Below, one piece after another: positions 24,722-32,576 of a stretch of DNA of 38,093 bases. The notes beneath the pieces were generated by a model. The model had not been told where the DNA came from. It saw only the letters and a list, made by a program, of their open reading frames with translations, and made no database searches. Made by a program: the position numbers and the translations under genes. The DNA is from Candidatus Aegiribacteria sp. GTDB lineage: Bacteria > Fermentibacterota > Fermentibacteria > Fermentibacterales > JCC-6. The DNA lies in assembly GCA_030594645.1 (NCBI GenBank), contig JAUVEU010000024.1, positions 1 through 38,093 on the forward strand, read 5' to 3'. Numbering within the stretch: position 1 is the first letter of the stretch; the number at the start of each line of letters is the position of its first letter.

Positions 24722-26470
24722 TTGAGCAATATTGAATCATATGAAAAAGCAAAAAATGACTTCAGCTGGGACATTGCCAGAGATGTATTGAATTGGAAAG
24801 ATGGTGAACTCCTTAACATTGGAGCCATGTGTTCCGATCGTATTTGCGACAGGGGAGATGCTGATAAGACAGCTCTCATCTGGGAGGGATTTGGAGACAG
24901 AAAAGAAAAATACACATTTAATGATCTTAGAATATACTCAAACGGATTCGCACAATTCCTTAAAGCACAGGGAATCGAGCCGGGAGACAGAGTCTGTATC
25001 TTTATGGACAAAATTCCCAGTCTTTATTTCTCATTTCTTGGCATTCTCAAACTTGGAGCTATTGCTCAACCGCTTTTTTCCGCGTTCGGTGATGAATCTC
25101 TGGAGGTCAGGCTGGCCAGCGCCAATACAAAAGCCATTCTGACAACCCGTAAGCATGTCAGGAAGGTCAGAAAGATAAAGGACAAACTTCCTGAACTGAA
25201 GAACATCATTGTTGTTGAAGGTGATCCGGCTAAGCTGAAGGAAGGCGAAGTTTTCTTTGATGTGGAGAGCGCTCCGAAAATTGAAGAATTCGACGTTTTT
25301 AAATCAGATTCCGAATCGCCATCCGTTCTTCATTATACATCAGGCACAACAGGGCAGCCCAAGGGTGCTCTTCATGTTCACAGCTCTGTCTGGGGACAGG
25401 CTCTCACCACAAGCTGGGTCCTTGATCTCAAGGATGATGATATTTACTGGTGCACAGCAGACCCGGGCTGGGTAACAGGCACAAGTTACGGCATCATCGG
25501 CCCCTGGGTTCTTGGAACCACACAGTGTGTTCTTGATTCCGGTTTTACATCTTCAAGATGGTATCAATTCATTCAGGATAATAAAATTTCTGTCTGGTAT
25601 TCGGCGCCAACTGCTATCAGAGCGCTTATGAAAGATGGCAATGAACTCGTTGGTAAATTTGACCTCTCTACATTGAGGCATCTTGCATCAGTGGGAGAAC
25701 CACTTAATGCTGAAGCCGTCATCTGGAGCGGTGAAGTATTCAACGGACTGCAGTTCCATGATACGTTCTGGCAGACTGAAACTGGCGCAATGATGATTAC
25801 TAACTTTCCCGGTATGGAGATACGCCCCGGATCCATGGGAATGCCTTTCCCGGGGATATCGGCTTCTGTTCTTGATCTTGAATCTCATGAACCGGTTACG
25901 GAACCAGGCAAAGTCGGTCTGATAGCATTCCGACCCGGATGGCCTTCCATGTTCCGAAGTTATTGGAAGCAGCCGGATATATACAGAAGCAAGTTCGTTG
26001 GAGCCACAGAAGACGCTATGCCTGATGAACTTAGAATGAATCCTGAGCTCTGGTATGTTTCAGGAGACAGAGCAAGCATTGACAAAGATGGCTACTACTG
26101 GTTTGTGGGAAGGGATGACGATGTCATTAACACAGGCGGTCATCTGGTTGGACCTTTTGAGATAGAATCAGCTCTGGTGGAGCATGAAGCTATTGCTGAA
26201 GCAGCTGCCGTGGGCAAACCTGATGAAGTTAATATGGAGGTTGTAAAGGCTTTCGTTACTCTGAAGCCAGGGTACGAACCTTCCGATGATCTTGAACTGG
26301 ATATCATGAATTTTATCAGAAAAAGGCTTTCTCCGCTTGCGATGCCGCAGGAGATCGAATACATGGACAGACTCCCTAAAACACGCTCAGGCAAGATAGT
26401 AAGAAGGTATTTGAAGGCAATTGAATGGGGCGAAGACGTTGGTGACATATCAAGTCTTTCCGACGAATAA
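24722..26470 (+). CDS. acsA: Acetyl-CoA synthetase-like AMP-forming ligase
   Basis: 582-residue ANL-family enzyme that would activate acetate with ATP to acetyl-AMP and then pass it to CoA (or, given the neighbour, to an ACP). Visible motifs: YTSGTTGQPKGALHVH (P-loop), DTFWQTETGA, GDRASIDKDGYYWFVGRDDD (hinge), and KTRSGKIVRR with the catalytic and acetylatable Lys. The Trp before Gln-Thr-Glu, which limits known acetyl-CoA synthetases to short acyl groups, is retained. The N-terminus is shorter than in E. coli Acs and resembles the ~570-residue Bacillus AcsA type. Start TTG at 24722 is supported by GGAAGGAG six bases upstream. The acp gene follows after 23 bases. Confidence 0.9.
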   Translation: MSNIESYEKAKNDFSWDIARDVLNWKDGELLNIGAMCSDRICDRGDADKTALIWEGFGDRKEKYTFNDLRIYSNGFAQFLKAQGIEPGDRVCIFMDKIPSLYFSFLGILKLGAIAQPLFSAFGDESLEVRLASANTKAILTTRKHVRKVRKIKDKLPELKNIIVVEGDPAKLKEGEVFFDVESAPKIEEFDVFKSDSESPSVLHYTSGTTGQPKGALHVHSSVWGQALTTSWVLDLKDDDIYWCTADPGWVTGTSYGIIGPWVLGTTQCVLDSGFTSSRWYQFIQDNKISVWYSAPTAIRALMKDGNELVGKFDLSTLRHLASVGEPLNAEAVIWSGEVFNGLQFHDTFWQTETGAMMITNFPGMEIRPGSMGMPFPGISASVLDLESHEPVTEPGKVGLIAFRPGWPSMFRSYWKQPDIYRSKFVGATEDAMPDELRMNPELWYVSGDRASIDKDGYYWFVGRDDDVINTGGHLVGPFEIESALVEHEAIAEAAAVGKPDEVNMEVVKAFVTLKPGYEPSDDLELDIMNFIRKRLSPLAMPQEIEYMDRLPKTRSGKIVRRYLKAIEWGEDVGDISSLSDE

Positions 26471-26493
26471 AAGCAGAACTGAAAGGATCTGAA

Positions 26494-26742
26494 ATGGAAG
26501 AGATGAAAAGTGCCGTTCTGGAGTACATAGTCGATGAATACCTTGATGAAGATGATGAGGATGAAGTATCCTTCGATTCTCCTCTGATATCCTCTGGTAT
26601 AGTCGACAGTTTTTCCATGGTGTCTCTCAAAAGATTTGTTGAGAACAAGTACAGTATCAAACTTCCTGATGAGGAAGCGACTCCTGAAGCGTTTGATACA
26701 GTCAACTCCATATGTGATCTCATAAAAAAGCATCTGGGATAG
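26494..26742 (+). CDS. Discrete acyl carrier protein
   Basis: 82-residue ACP. The attachment Ser39 lies in GIVDSFSMVSL, where the usual DSL is DSF. The N-terminal half is very acidic (EYLDEDDEDEVSFDS), as in free-standing ACPs. It is too divergent from fatty-acid AcpP around the Ser to be the housekeeping ACP, and resembles ACPs devoted to specialised pathways. It sits between the acetate-activating enzyme and KBL, in the same direction and with short gaps, and downstream of holo-ACP synthase. What acyl group it carries is unknown; acetyl is the obvious candidate from context. Confidence 0.88.
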   Translation: MEEMKSAVLEYIVDEYLDEDDEDEVSFDSPLISSGIVDSFSMVSLKRFVENKYSIKLPDEEATPEAFDTVNSICDLIKKHLG

Positions 26743-26757
26743 CGGAGGAGGTGACAA

Positions 26758-28005
26758 ATGGCTTTTTCAAACGATACTAGAAACCTGTTCACGAATGAGA
26801 TTGAGAAGATCAAGGATGATGGTCTCTACAAGGAGAAACGTTTCATCTGTTCCGAACAGGATGCTGAGATCGAGGTTGAATACCCCGAGGGTGCTGCCCA
26901 CAAGAAGGTCTTGAATTTCTGCGCGAATAATTACCTAGGGCTTTCCAGCCATCCTGACGTTATCAAGGCAGCCCACGAAGGGCTTGATACACGCGGTTAC
27001 GGGATGAGTTCTGTGAGATTCATCTGCGGTACACAGGATATCCACAGAGAACTGCAGGACAAGGTGTCCGCATTCCTGGGCATGGAGGATACTCTTCTTT
27101 TCCCCTCATGTATGGATGCCAACTCCGGTGTATTCGAGGCAATACTATGCCAGGATGATGTTATCATAGCTGACAGGCTGATTCATGCATCACTGGTGGA
27201 TGGTATCCGTCTATGTTCAGCGGAGTACGATACATTCAAGCATATGAACATGAAACATCTCAGGAAGAAGCTTGAACTCCACCAGAATAAAAGAACAAGA
27301 CTGGTGGTTACGGATGGTGTTTTCTCGATGGACGGTGATCTGGCTCCTCTTGATGAAATGGTTGCTCTCTGCAACGAATATGACGCGATGCTTCTGGTTG
27401 ATGATTCACACGCATCGGGATTCATAGGAAAAACAGGACGGGGAACTCACGAGCATTATGACGTAATAGACGAGATTGATCTTATCACCACAACTTTCGG
27501 CAAGGGGCTGGGAGGCGCTTCCGGAGGGTGTGTATCCGGCCGCAGAGAGCTGATTGAATTGTGCCGTCAGAAGGCGCGTCCATACCTCTTCAGCAATTCT
27601 CTCGCACCCCCGATAGTCAATGGATCGATCAAGGTAATAGATCTGATAACCGCCTCTACAGAGCGCAGGGATAAACTTGAATGGAATACAGACTACTTCA
27701 GGAAAGGTATGGAAGAAGCTGGTCTCAACATCAGGCCGGGAGAGACTCCAATCGTTCCTGTAATGCTGTACAATGCCAAGCTGGCTAATGATATGGCTCG
27801 AGATATGTATGCAGAAGGCATCTATGTGATCGGGTTCTGTTTTCCTGTCGTTCCTGCCGGCGCGGCAAGAATTCGTGTTCAGCTTTCAGCAGCTCACGAG
27901 AAGGCACACCTCGACAAATGCGTTGAGGCCTTCAAAAAGACCGGTGATAAATATGGAATACTAGGTCTTGGCAAGAATGAGATAATCGAGAAATACGGCA
28001 GATAG
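26758..28005 (+). CDS. kbl: Glycine C-acetyltransferase (2-amino-3-ketobutyrate CoA ligase)
   Basis: 415-residue PLP enzyme of the alpha-oxoamine synthase family. KBL interconverts glycine plus acetyl-CoA with 2-amino-3-oxobutyrate plus CoA, normally as the second step of threonine breakdown. From memory it is close to E. coli KBL along its whole length: NFCANNYLGL, GMSSVRFICGTQ, TDGVFSMDG, VDDSHASGFIG, TTTFGKGLGGASGG (PLP Lys249) and RPYLFSNSLAPP. That closeness argues against BioF or serine palmitoyltransferase. No threonine dehydrogenase gene is in the window. GGAGGAGGTGAC precedes the ATG. A partial copy with an internal deletion lies at 31109-31471. Confidence 0.93.
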   Translation: MAFSNDTRNLFTNEIEKIKDDGLYKEKRFICSEQDAEIEVEYPEGAAHKKVLNFCANNYLGLSSHPDVIKAAHEGLDTRGYGMSSVRFICGTQDIHRELQDKVSAFLGMEDTLLFPSCMDANSGVFEAILCQDDVIIADRLIHASLVDGIRLCSAEYDTFKHMNMKHLRKKLELHQNKRTRLVVTDGVFSMDGDLAPLDEMVALCNEYDAMLLVDDSHASGFIGKTGRGTHEHYDVIDEIDLITTTFGKGLGGASGGCVSGRRELIELCRQKARPYLFSNSLAPPIVNGSIKVIDLITASTERRDKLEWNTDYFRKGMEEAGLNIRPGETPIVPVMLYNAKLANDMARDMYAEGIYVIGFCFPVVPAGAARIRVQLSAAHEKAHLDKCVEAFKKTGDKYGILGLGKNEIIEKYGR

Positions 28006-28017
28006 TCAAAGCCTGAC

Positions 28018-28044
28018 GGGGACACGTACACACTGCGTGTCCCC
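28018..28044. repeat. GGGGACA-type hairpin (REP-like), copy 2
   Basis: Perfect 9-bp stem GGGGACACG (28018-28026) / CGTGTCCCC (28036-28044) with a 9-base loop, 12 bases after the kbl stop. No T-tract follows. It shares its outer sequence with the hairpin at 8888-8923. Confidence 0.55.
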
Positions 28045-28075
28045 ATTTACACGTCCCATGCACACAAATGAATCG

Positions 28076-28104
28076 TTGACATAGCGCATCCCCTGTGCTA
28101 TCGT
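28076..28104 (+). promoter_or_regulatory. Sigma70-like promoter for the DUF485-actP genes
   Basis: TTGACA (28076-28081), a 17-base spacer, and TATCGT (28099-28104). Transcription would start near 28111, leaving about 120 bases of leader before the DUF485 start. Confidence 0.6.
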
Positions 28105-28110
28105 GCGCCC

Positions 28111-28232
28111 TTATAAGTGCGACCGGCAGGGGAGACCACCCGGACCGCCATCCTGGCGGGGTTGTTTTAATGTAGCGATAGTCGGATCCCGTCTGCCGAT
28201 TCATGAATAACATATTTGAACAGGAGAGCATT
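28111..28232 (+). promoter_or_regulatory. Structured 5' leader with a terminator-like hairpin (candidate attenuator or riboswitch)
   Basis: The leader contains CCGCCA-TCC-TGGCGG (28145-28159) followed by GGTTGTTTT, which looks like an intrinsic terminator placed before the coding region. An outer pairing CGGCAG (28124-28129) with CTGCCG (28193-28198) is possible, and CCGG at 28123-28126 can pair with CCGG at 28140-28143. The competing pairings suggest regulated read-through. I do not recognise a known riboswitch class. AGGAG at 28222-28226 is the ribosome binding site of the next gene. Confidence 0.45.
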
Positions 28233-28535
28233 ATGGACCATGGACCGGCCGTTGAATATCATGAGTGCGAAGAACTATTGAAGTACAAGCAGAAAGCAGG
28301 CTTGCGGCTCTTCTTCGTATACTCAGCCATATACGGGATATTCGTGCTTCTTAACACCGTTTTCCCGAGAATGATGGAATCCGTCGTTTTCTTCGGTCTG
28401 AATCTCGCCATCGTCTACGGTATCGGTTTGATCGTAGTCGCTATCATCCTCGGTCTGTTCTACAACCATCAGTGCACGAAGATGGAGAGGCGTCTGGACA
28501 CCAGTGGCAGTAAGACCCTGAGAGGTTCAGAATGA
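28233..28535 (+). CDS. DUF485 small membrane protein (YjcH-like)
   Basis: 100-residue protein with two hydrophobic helices, FFVYSAIYGIFVLLNTVF and LNLAIVYGIGLIVVAIILGL followed by FYNHQC. This is the DUF485 pattern found directly upstream of actP-type acetate symporters in many bacteria. Its role is not established; a partner or regulator of the symporter is likely from the constant pairing. The ATG at 28233 is preferred over 28203 because AGGAGAG sits 6-7 bases before it. The stop overlaps actP by 4 bases. Confidence 0.88.
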   Translation: MDHGPAVEYHECEELLKYKQKAGLRLFFVYSAIYGIFVLLNTVFPRMMESVVFFGLNLAIVYGIGLIVVAIILGLFYNHQCTKMERRLDTSGSKTLRGSE

Positions 28536-30448
28536 TATACACGGCCTCTCCTCTCGCGGTCGGGATATTCTTTGCGGTCGTAGCGGCTGTACTGGGAATC
28601 TCCTTCTACTTCGGCAGGAAGACTACATCTGCCAGGGGATACTTCGCTGCAGGAGGGACAATCCACTGGTCCGTGAACGGCATAGCTTTCGCGGGTGACT
28701 ACCTCTCCGCAGCCTCCTTCCTCGGAATCTGCGGCATGATTGCCTTCTCGGGTTTCGACGGCTTCCTCTACTCCATTGGCTACCTGGCAGGATGGGTCGT
28801 GGCTCTTTTTGTTGTTGCTGAGCCACTCAAGCGAATGGGCAAATTCACCTTCGCCGATGCCCTGGATTCCAAGTTCAACTCCAAGGGAATTCGCCTCATG
28901 GCAGCCATCAGCACGCTTGTAGTCTCAATCTTCTACCTCATACCCCAGATGGTCGGCGCGGGTGCACTGGTTACCCCTCTTCTTGGACTCCCGCACTGGG
29001 TGGGTGTAACTCTCGTGGGCGGGATAGTCATCTTCATAGTGACCACTGCCGGTATGAAGTCCACCACTTACGTGCAGTTCCTCAAGGGAGCTCTCCTTAT
29101 AGTTTTCTCTGTTATTCTGGTCTTCCTTGTAGTTGACAGGGGTGTTCAGGACATACCCTACGAGGGTTACCATGACTTTATCACCCTCCAGGCTGAGCTG
29201 ACCGACGGTTCAGTCACATCCCTGAGCGACCCGGCCTATACCATTAAGGGTGAATACACGGAGAACGGTCTTCATTTCGTTAAGCTGGAGAAGGACGGCA
29301 TCAGCAACTGGTGGAACCTGGAAGAGACCGGCACACTCACAGAAGCTCTCAGCATCGTCACCCTGTCCGATGGGACCGTCCTTTACAACGGCGCTCCAAG
29401 GGAGGATCAGCTTTTCTATCCAGTTGGTAACATGCACAGGATAACAGTCGACGGTGAACAGGTCGAAGAGGCCGGCAGCCTTAACATCATCAGTTTTCTG
29501 GCTGTAATTCAGGAGAGCGAAGTAGTCAGGTTTATAGCCGACGTATTCATATCAGGTGACGAGAGGGTCCGCATCTGGTATCAGAAGGTTACCCCTGGCA
29601 ATGAGATACTCAGTCCCGGTCTTAAGTTCCACATAGACGAGGGTTCCAGCTTCGCAGAAAAGATGAACTTCATATCACTGATGCTTGCCCTGTTCTTCGG
29701 CACCGCTGCGCTGCCGCATGTCCTGATAAGGTACTACACGGTTCCTACACCATCAGCTGCAAGGAAATCCACCATTGTTGCGATAGCTGCAATAGGCTTC
29801 TTTTACATTCTCACTCTCTACATGGGACTGGGTGCCATGATAAGCGGGGTACTGGACGTGGAGAGTTCCAATATGTCCGCTCCACTTCTTGCACAGTCGT
29901 TCGGCACTCTCATGTTCGCTATAATCTCCGCCATAGCCTTTGCGACCGTACTGGGAACCGTCAGTGGTCTCATTGTCGCCTCTTCGGGCGCAGTAGCCCA
30001 TGACTTCATAGATAATTTCCTTGGCAAGAAGTTCAGCGACCACAAGAAAGTCATCATCGGCAAGTTCGCTGCTGTGGGGACCGGCCTCATCGCCATTCTT
30101 CTCGGCATCGCCTTCAAGGGCATGAACGTGGCCTACCTGGTGGGGTTAGCCTTCGCAATAGCAGCTTCCGCCAACCTGCCCTCGATACTGTTGCTGCTCT
30201 TCTGGAAGAAGACCACCGCGAAGGGAATAACTGCATCCATAACCGCTGGTATCATCTCAGCGGTCGGAATCATCATGTTATCCCCAAGCATGTTCACCAG
30301 ATACGGACTGGAAGCCTCGTCGGCACCGTTCCCTCTGGACAATCCGGGTATTATCTCCATCCCGCTGAGCTTTGCTGTGCTCATCATTGTATCTCTGATG
30401 ACGCAGGATAAGAGGCAGCCCTTTGAAGTAAAGGCATCGACCAGCTGA
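28532..30448 (+). CDS. actP: ActP-like sodium:acetate/solute symporter with large extracytoplasmic insertion
   Basis: 638-residue member of the sodium:solute symporter family, ActP branch, probably importing acetate or another short monocarboxylate with Na+ or H+. Recognisable segments: NGIAFAGDYLSAASFLGICG, DALDSKFNSKGIRLMAAIST, FFGTAALPHVLIRYYTVP and SGAVAHDFIDNF. About 150 residues (roughly 205-350) between hydrophobic segments form a polar, beta-rich insertion (for example YTIKGEYTENGLHFVKLEKD); canonical ActP is ~550 residues and lacks it. Codons are visibly more GC-ending than in the flanking genes, suggesting a different history. It forms an operon with the DUF485 gene upstream. Confidence 0.85.
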   Translation: MIYTASPLAVGIFFAVVAAVLGISFYFGRKTTSARGYFAAGGTIHWSVNGIAFAGDYLSAASFLGICGMIAFSGFDGFLYSIGYLAGWVVALFVVAEPLKRMGKFTFADALDSKFNSKGIRLMAAISTLVVSIFYLIPQMVGAGALVTPLLGLPHWVGVTLVGGIVIFIVTTAGMKSTTYVQFLKGALLIVFSVILVFLVVDRGVQDIPYEGYHDFITLQAELTDGSVTSLSDPAYTIKGEYTENGLHFVKLEKDGISNWWNLEETGTLTEALSIVTLSDGTVLYNGAPREDQLFYPVGNMHRITVDGEQVEEAGSLNIISFLAVIQESEVVRFIADVFISGDERVRIWYQKVTPGNEILSPGLKFHIDEGSSFAEKMNFISLMLALFFGTAALPHVLIRYYTVPTPSAARKSTIVAIAAIGFFYILTLYMGLGAMISGVLDVESSNMSAPLLAQSFGTLMFAIISAIAFATVLGTVSGLIVASSGAVAHDFIDNFLGKKFSDHKKVIIGKFAAVGTGLIAILLGIAFKGMNVAYLVGLAFAIAASANLPSILLLLFWKKTTAKGITASITAGIISAVGIIMLSPSMFTRYGLEASSAPFPLDNPGIISIPLSFAVLIIVSLMTQDKRQPFEVKASTS

Positions 30449-30518
30449 GCGAATTGAGGAAGGCAGCTTACTGTCGTCAAGCTGATGATAAGTGAGAAGA
30501 TTGTAGCAGGTTGAATTG

Positions 30519-31022
30519 ATGAATCCAAGTCATGTTCGCAGAGTGATCCTGAACGGGAAGAGCGGAAAACCCTCTATTGCGAGGAGTTTCATCAAGGCGC
30601 TGAATGATGAACGGATAATTACCGAAAAGGGCGGATTCCTGTTCAAGGTGTTTGCTGCAGGTGACAGACTCATGCTGGGTGTTACCCCTTATTTCATTGA
30701 TAGCAGAAGGACCTACCACTACGACACGCAATTGCCGGGAGAGGACGAATTTACACTTATCGGGAGTGTTACACCAAACGGGATATTCGAAATCCTCTTC
30801 AAGCCGCTTTCGATGGAGCTTTCACCTGAGGATATTCGCAAATACACTGATACCTATGTGATGCTTGCCCGATTTCTCCTGGAGAACGGTTACTCGGGGC
30901 CGGGAAGGCTGGACCCTGTGACCGTCAGTATGATCCTGGAGGCGGGACTTTTCAACCCGGCACCGGAGGATCTGGCCGGGCTTGCGCATGGAGTCTGTTC
31001 GTTTGACGAACAGGATAGTTAG
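30519..31022 (+). CDS. Hypothetical soluble protein downstream of actP
   Basis: About 167 residues with no signal peptide and no membrane segment. It is predicted mixed alpha/beta: an N-terminal basic helix (RRVILNGKSGKPSIARSFIKALND), strands through FLFKVFAAGDRLMLGVTPYF, and a helical C-terminal half (SPEDIRKYTDTYVMLARFLLENGYSG). I do not recognise the family. A TTG directly before the ATG (30516) is an alternative start. It follows actP by 70 bases in the same direction and shares its GC-richer codon choice, so it probably belongs to the same transferred block. Confidence 0.65.
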   Translation: MNPSHVRRVILNGKSGKPSIARSFIKALNDERIITEKGGFLFKVFAAGDRLMLGVTPYFIDSRRTYHYDTQLPGEDEFTLIGSVTPNGIFEILFKPLSMELSPEDIRKYTDTYVMLARFLLENGYSGPGRLDPVTVSMILEAGLFNPAPEDLAGLAHGVCSFDEQDS

Positions 31023-31098
31023 CGTACAATCATCACATATTTAACAGCTTCATGACATTGGTTGCCGGCTACTTCGACTTCCGTCCAACAACATTCAC

Positions 31099-31436
31099 GA
31101 GGTGACAAATGGCTTTTTCAAACGATACTAGAAACCTGTTCGCGAATGAGATTGAGAAGATCAAGGATGATGGTCTCTACAAGGAGAAACGTTTCATCTG
31201 TTCCGAACAGGATGCTGAGATCGAGGTTGAATACCCCGAGGGTGCTGCCCACAAGAAGGTCTTGAATTTCTGCGCGAACAATTACCTTGGGCTTTCCAGC
31301 CATCCCGATGTTATCAAGGCAGCCCACGAAGGGCTTGATACACGCGGTTACGGTATGAGTTCTGTGAGATTCATCTGCGGAACACAGGATATCCACAGAG
31401 AACTGTAGGACAAGGTATCCGCATTCCTGGGTATGG
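31099..31436 (+). repeat. 338-bp near-identical direct repeat of 26748-27085
   Basis: The 5' part of kbl including its ribosome binding site occurs twice in the same orientation, 4351 bp apart. I count about ten base differences. The repeats enclose the rest of kbl, the hairpin, promoter, leader, DUF485, actP and the hypothetical gene. Homologous recombination between them would excise that segment. Confidence 0.9.
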
Positions 31437-31471
31437 GCAAGAACGAGATAATCGAGAAATACGGTAACTAA
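31109..31471 (+). pseudogene. Degenerate second copy of kbl: 5' end joined in frame to the last codons, with a premature stop
   Basis: The first 109 codons match kbl (26758-28005) almost exactly. The frame then jumps to the last dozen codons (GKNEIIEKYG) and stops at TAA 31469-31471. Relative to kbl, 885 bp (295 codons) are missing and the reading frame is kept. Codon 100 is TAG where kbl has CAG, so only 99 residues can be made. The ribosome binding site GAGGTGAC is shared. Without the PLP Lys region it cannot be an active enzyme. Most base differences from kbl are at silent third positions. Confidence 0.92.
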
Positions 31472-31488
31472 TCTTATCTGGAGGATGA

Positions 31489-31711
31489 ATGAAAGACGCT
31501 CTTGCCAATCCTGCCCCGCTGGGACTTATGGGTTTCGGGATGACAACCGTCCTGCTCAACATTCACAACGCAGGATTTTTTGAGAACGATATCATGATTC
31601 TGGCCATGGGCATCTTCTACGGGGGTCTTGCACAGGTCATTGCCGGAATAATGGAGTTCAAAAAAGGAAACACATTCGGAACAACCGCTTTTACAAGTTT
31701 TGGCCTTTTCA
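31489..31711 (+). pseudogene. Truncated SatP/YaaH-family acetate transporter (5' fragment)
   Basis: The first 74 residues are a clear match to the GPR1/FUN34/YaaH (SatP) acetate uptake family: [20 protein letters not shown], then [20 protein letters not shown], then [17 protein letters not shown]. At that point (about 31711) similarity stops, although the frame stays open to 31842 over the opposite-strand zinc-ribbon gene. A full SatP has about 190 residues and six helices; this has two to three. A good GGAGG ribosome binding site remains. It follows the kbl remnant by 17 bases. Confidence 0.85.
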
Positions 31712-31742
31712 CAGGACTTGAAGGTATTCCGCTCCATTTTGA

Positions 31743-32465
31743 TCAGAAAACATGCCTGATTATAACAACAGTTACGATGATCAACGGCGCCAGAAGCAAT
31801 ACCCAACCTACAAGAGCTACAAAGAGACCAGGTGTTTTCTGAGTTATCGCTGGACGAGGAAATGTAAGAAACCCCGTATAATTTCCCATCGCATCCGAGA
31901 ACCAAATACATGCAAGTGGGAGGACCAAAAAAGCCACCATTTTCAAAATGATCTGAGAGTTTCCAAAGGCTATCGCTGAAGCAAGATAAAGCAATGCAAC
32001 AATGCCGGAAAGCAGTCGTGATTTCAACAGTCGGAAGATAGCGTTTTGCTTGCCTCTTTTGTGTAATTCATTTGCTAGAGATTTCACATATTTGTTTACA
32101 GCAGGATTTCCTTTGAGATACTGAGCTACATCCTCAAGTTCTCCTTGATCAGCCCAAATGCCGTGACACGAGGGACACTTGTTCAGAAACACGTTGGAAT
32201 CGTAACAATAATTGAATACTTTTGTTAATATGCCGCATCTTGGGCAGAATATGTTCGATTCCTTTTCATCTGCTGGCTGTAATCCGGGGTGAAACGCAGC
32301 TGCTGGTTTCTGCTTCTGAATAAAGTCCTTCTGGATCATGTCATTCGCTACAGCACTCAGTTCTTCAGAATCGAACCAGATACCTCCGCATTGAGGACAT
32401 ACGTCTATGGTTTGACAGCCATATGAATTCGAGGCAAGTTCAGCACTGCATACAGGACATTTCAT
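31743..32465 (-). CDS. Membrane protein with two N-terminal zinc ribbons (zf-TFIIB type)
   Basis: 240 residues. Two zinc-ribbon modules lead: CPVC...[14 protein letters not shown] (~4-36) and CPRC...[14 protein letters not shown] (~74-113), the CxxCxGxW(F/A)D(x)xEL pattern of the zf-TFIIB family. After a basic linker, hydrophobic segments around 145-185 and 215-237 anchor it in the membrane. The role is unknown; such proteins are common and mostly uncharacterised. GGAGTGAG precedes the ATG. Its 3' end lies about 30 bases from the break in the SatP fragment, marking the edge of the acetate block. Confidence 0.8.
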   Translation of the reverse strand: MKCPVCSAELASNSYGCQTIDVCPQCGGIWFDSEELSAVANDMIQKDFIQKQKPAAAFHPGLQPADEKESNIFCPRCGILTKVFNYCYDSNVFLNKCPSCHGIWADQGELEDVAQYLKGNPAVNKYVKSLANELHKRGKQNAIFRLLKSRLLSGIVALLYLASAIAFGNSQIILKMVAFLVLPLACIWFSDAMGNYTGFLTFPRPAITQKTPGLFVALVGWVLLLAPLIIVTVVIIRHVF

Positions 32466-32576
32466 TTCTCACTCCATTGCGAGGATGCTCTGCATAACCT
32501 GAACAGGAATCACTCCAGTCCACTGCTCTGTCCTGTGACAGGTTCATACATTGGTTCTGCTAATAATTTTAATATG

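Noticed and set aside
26758-28005. KBL read as a serine palmitoyltransferase or BioF because an ACP and acyl-AMP ligase precede it
   Set aside because: The sequence follows E. coli-type KBL motifs closely along its whole length, and the ligase keeps the acetate-limiting Trp, so long-chain acyl use is unlikely.
31409-31468. Readthrough or suppression of the TAG in the kbl copy to give a functional 120-residue protein
   Set aside because: Even if read through, the product lacks the PLP-binding and catalytic core; no evidence of TAG recoding is seen in other genes.
31712-31842. C-terminal part of the SatP-like frame
   Set aside because: It is antisense to the zinc-ribbon gene and has no similarity to SatP; it is read-through after truncation.
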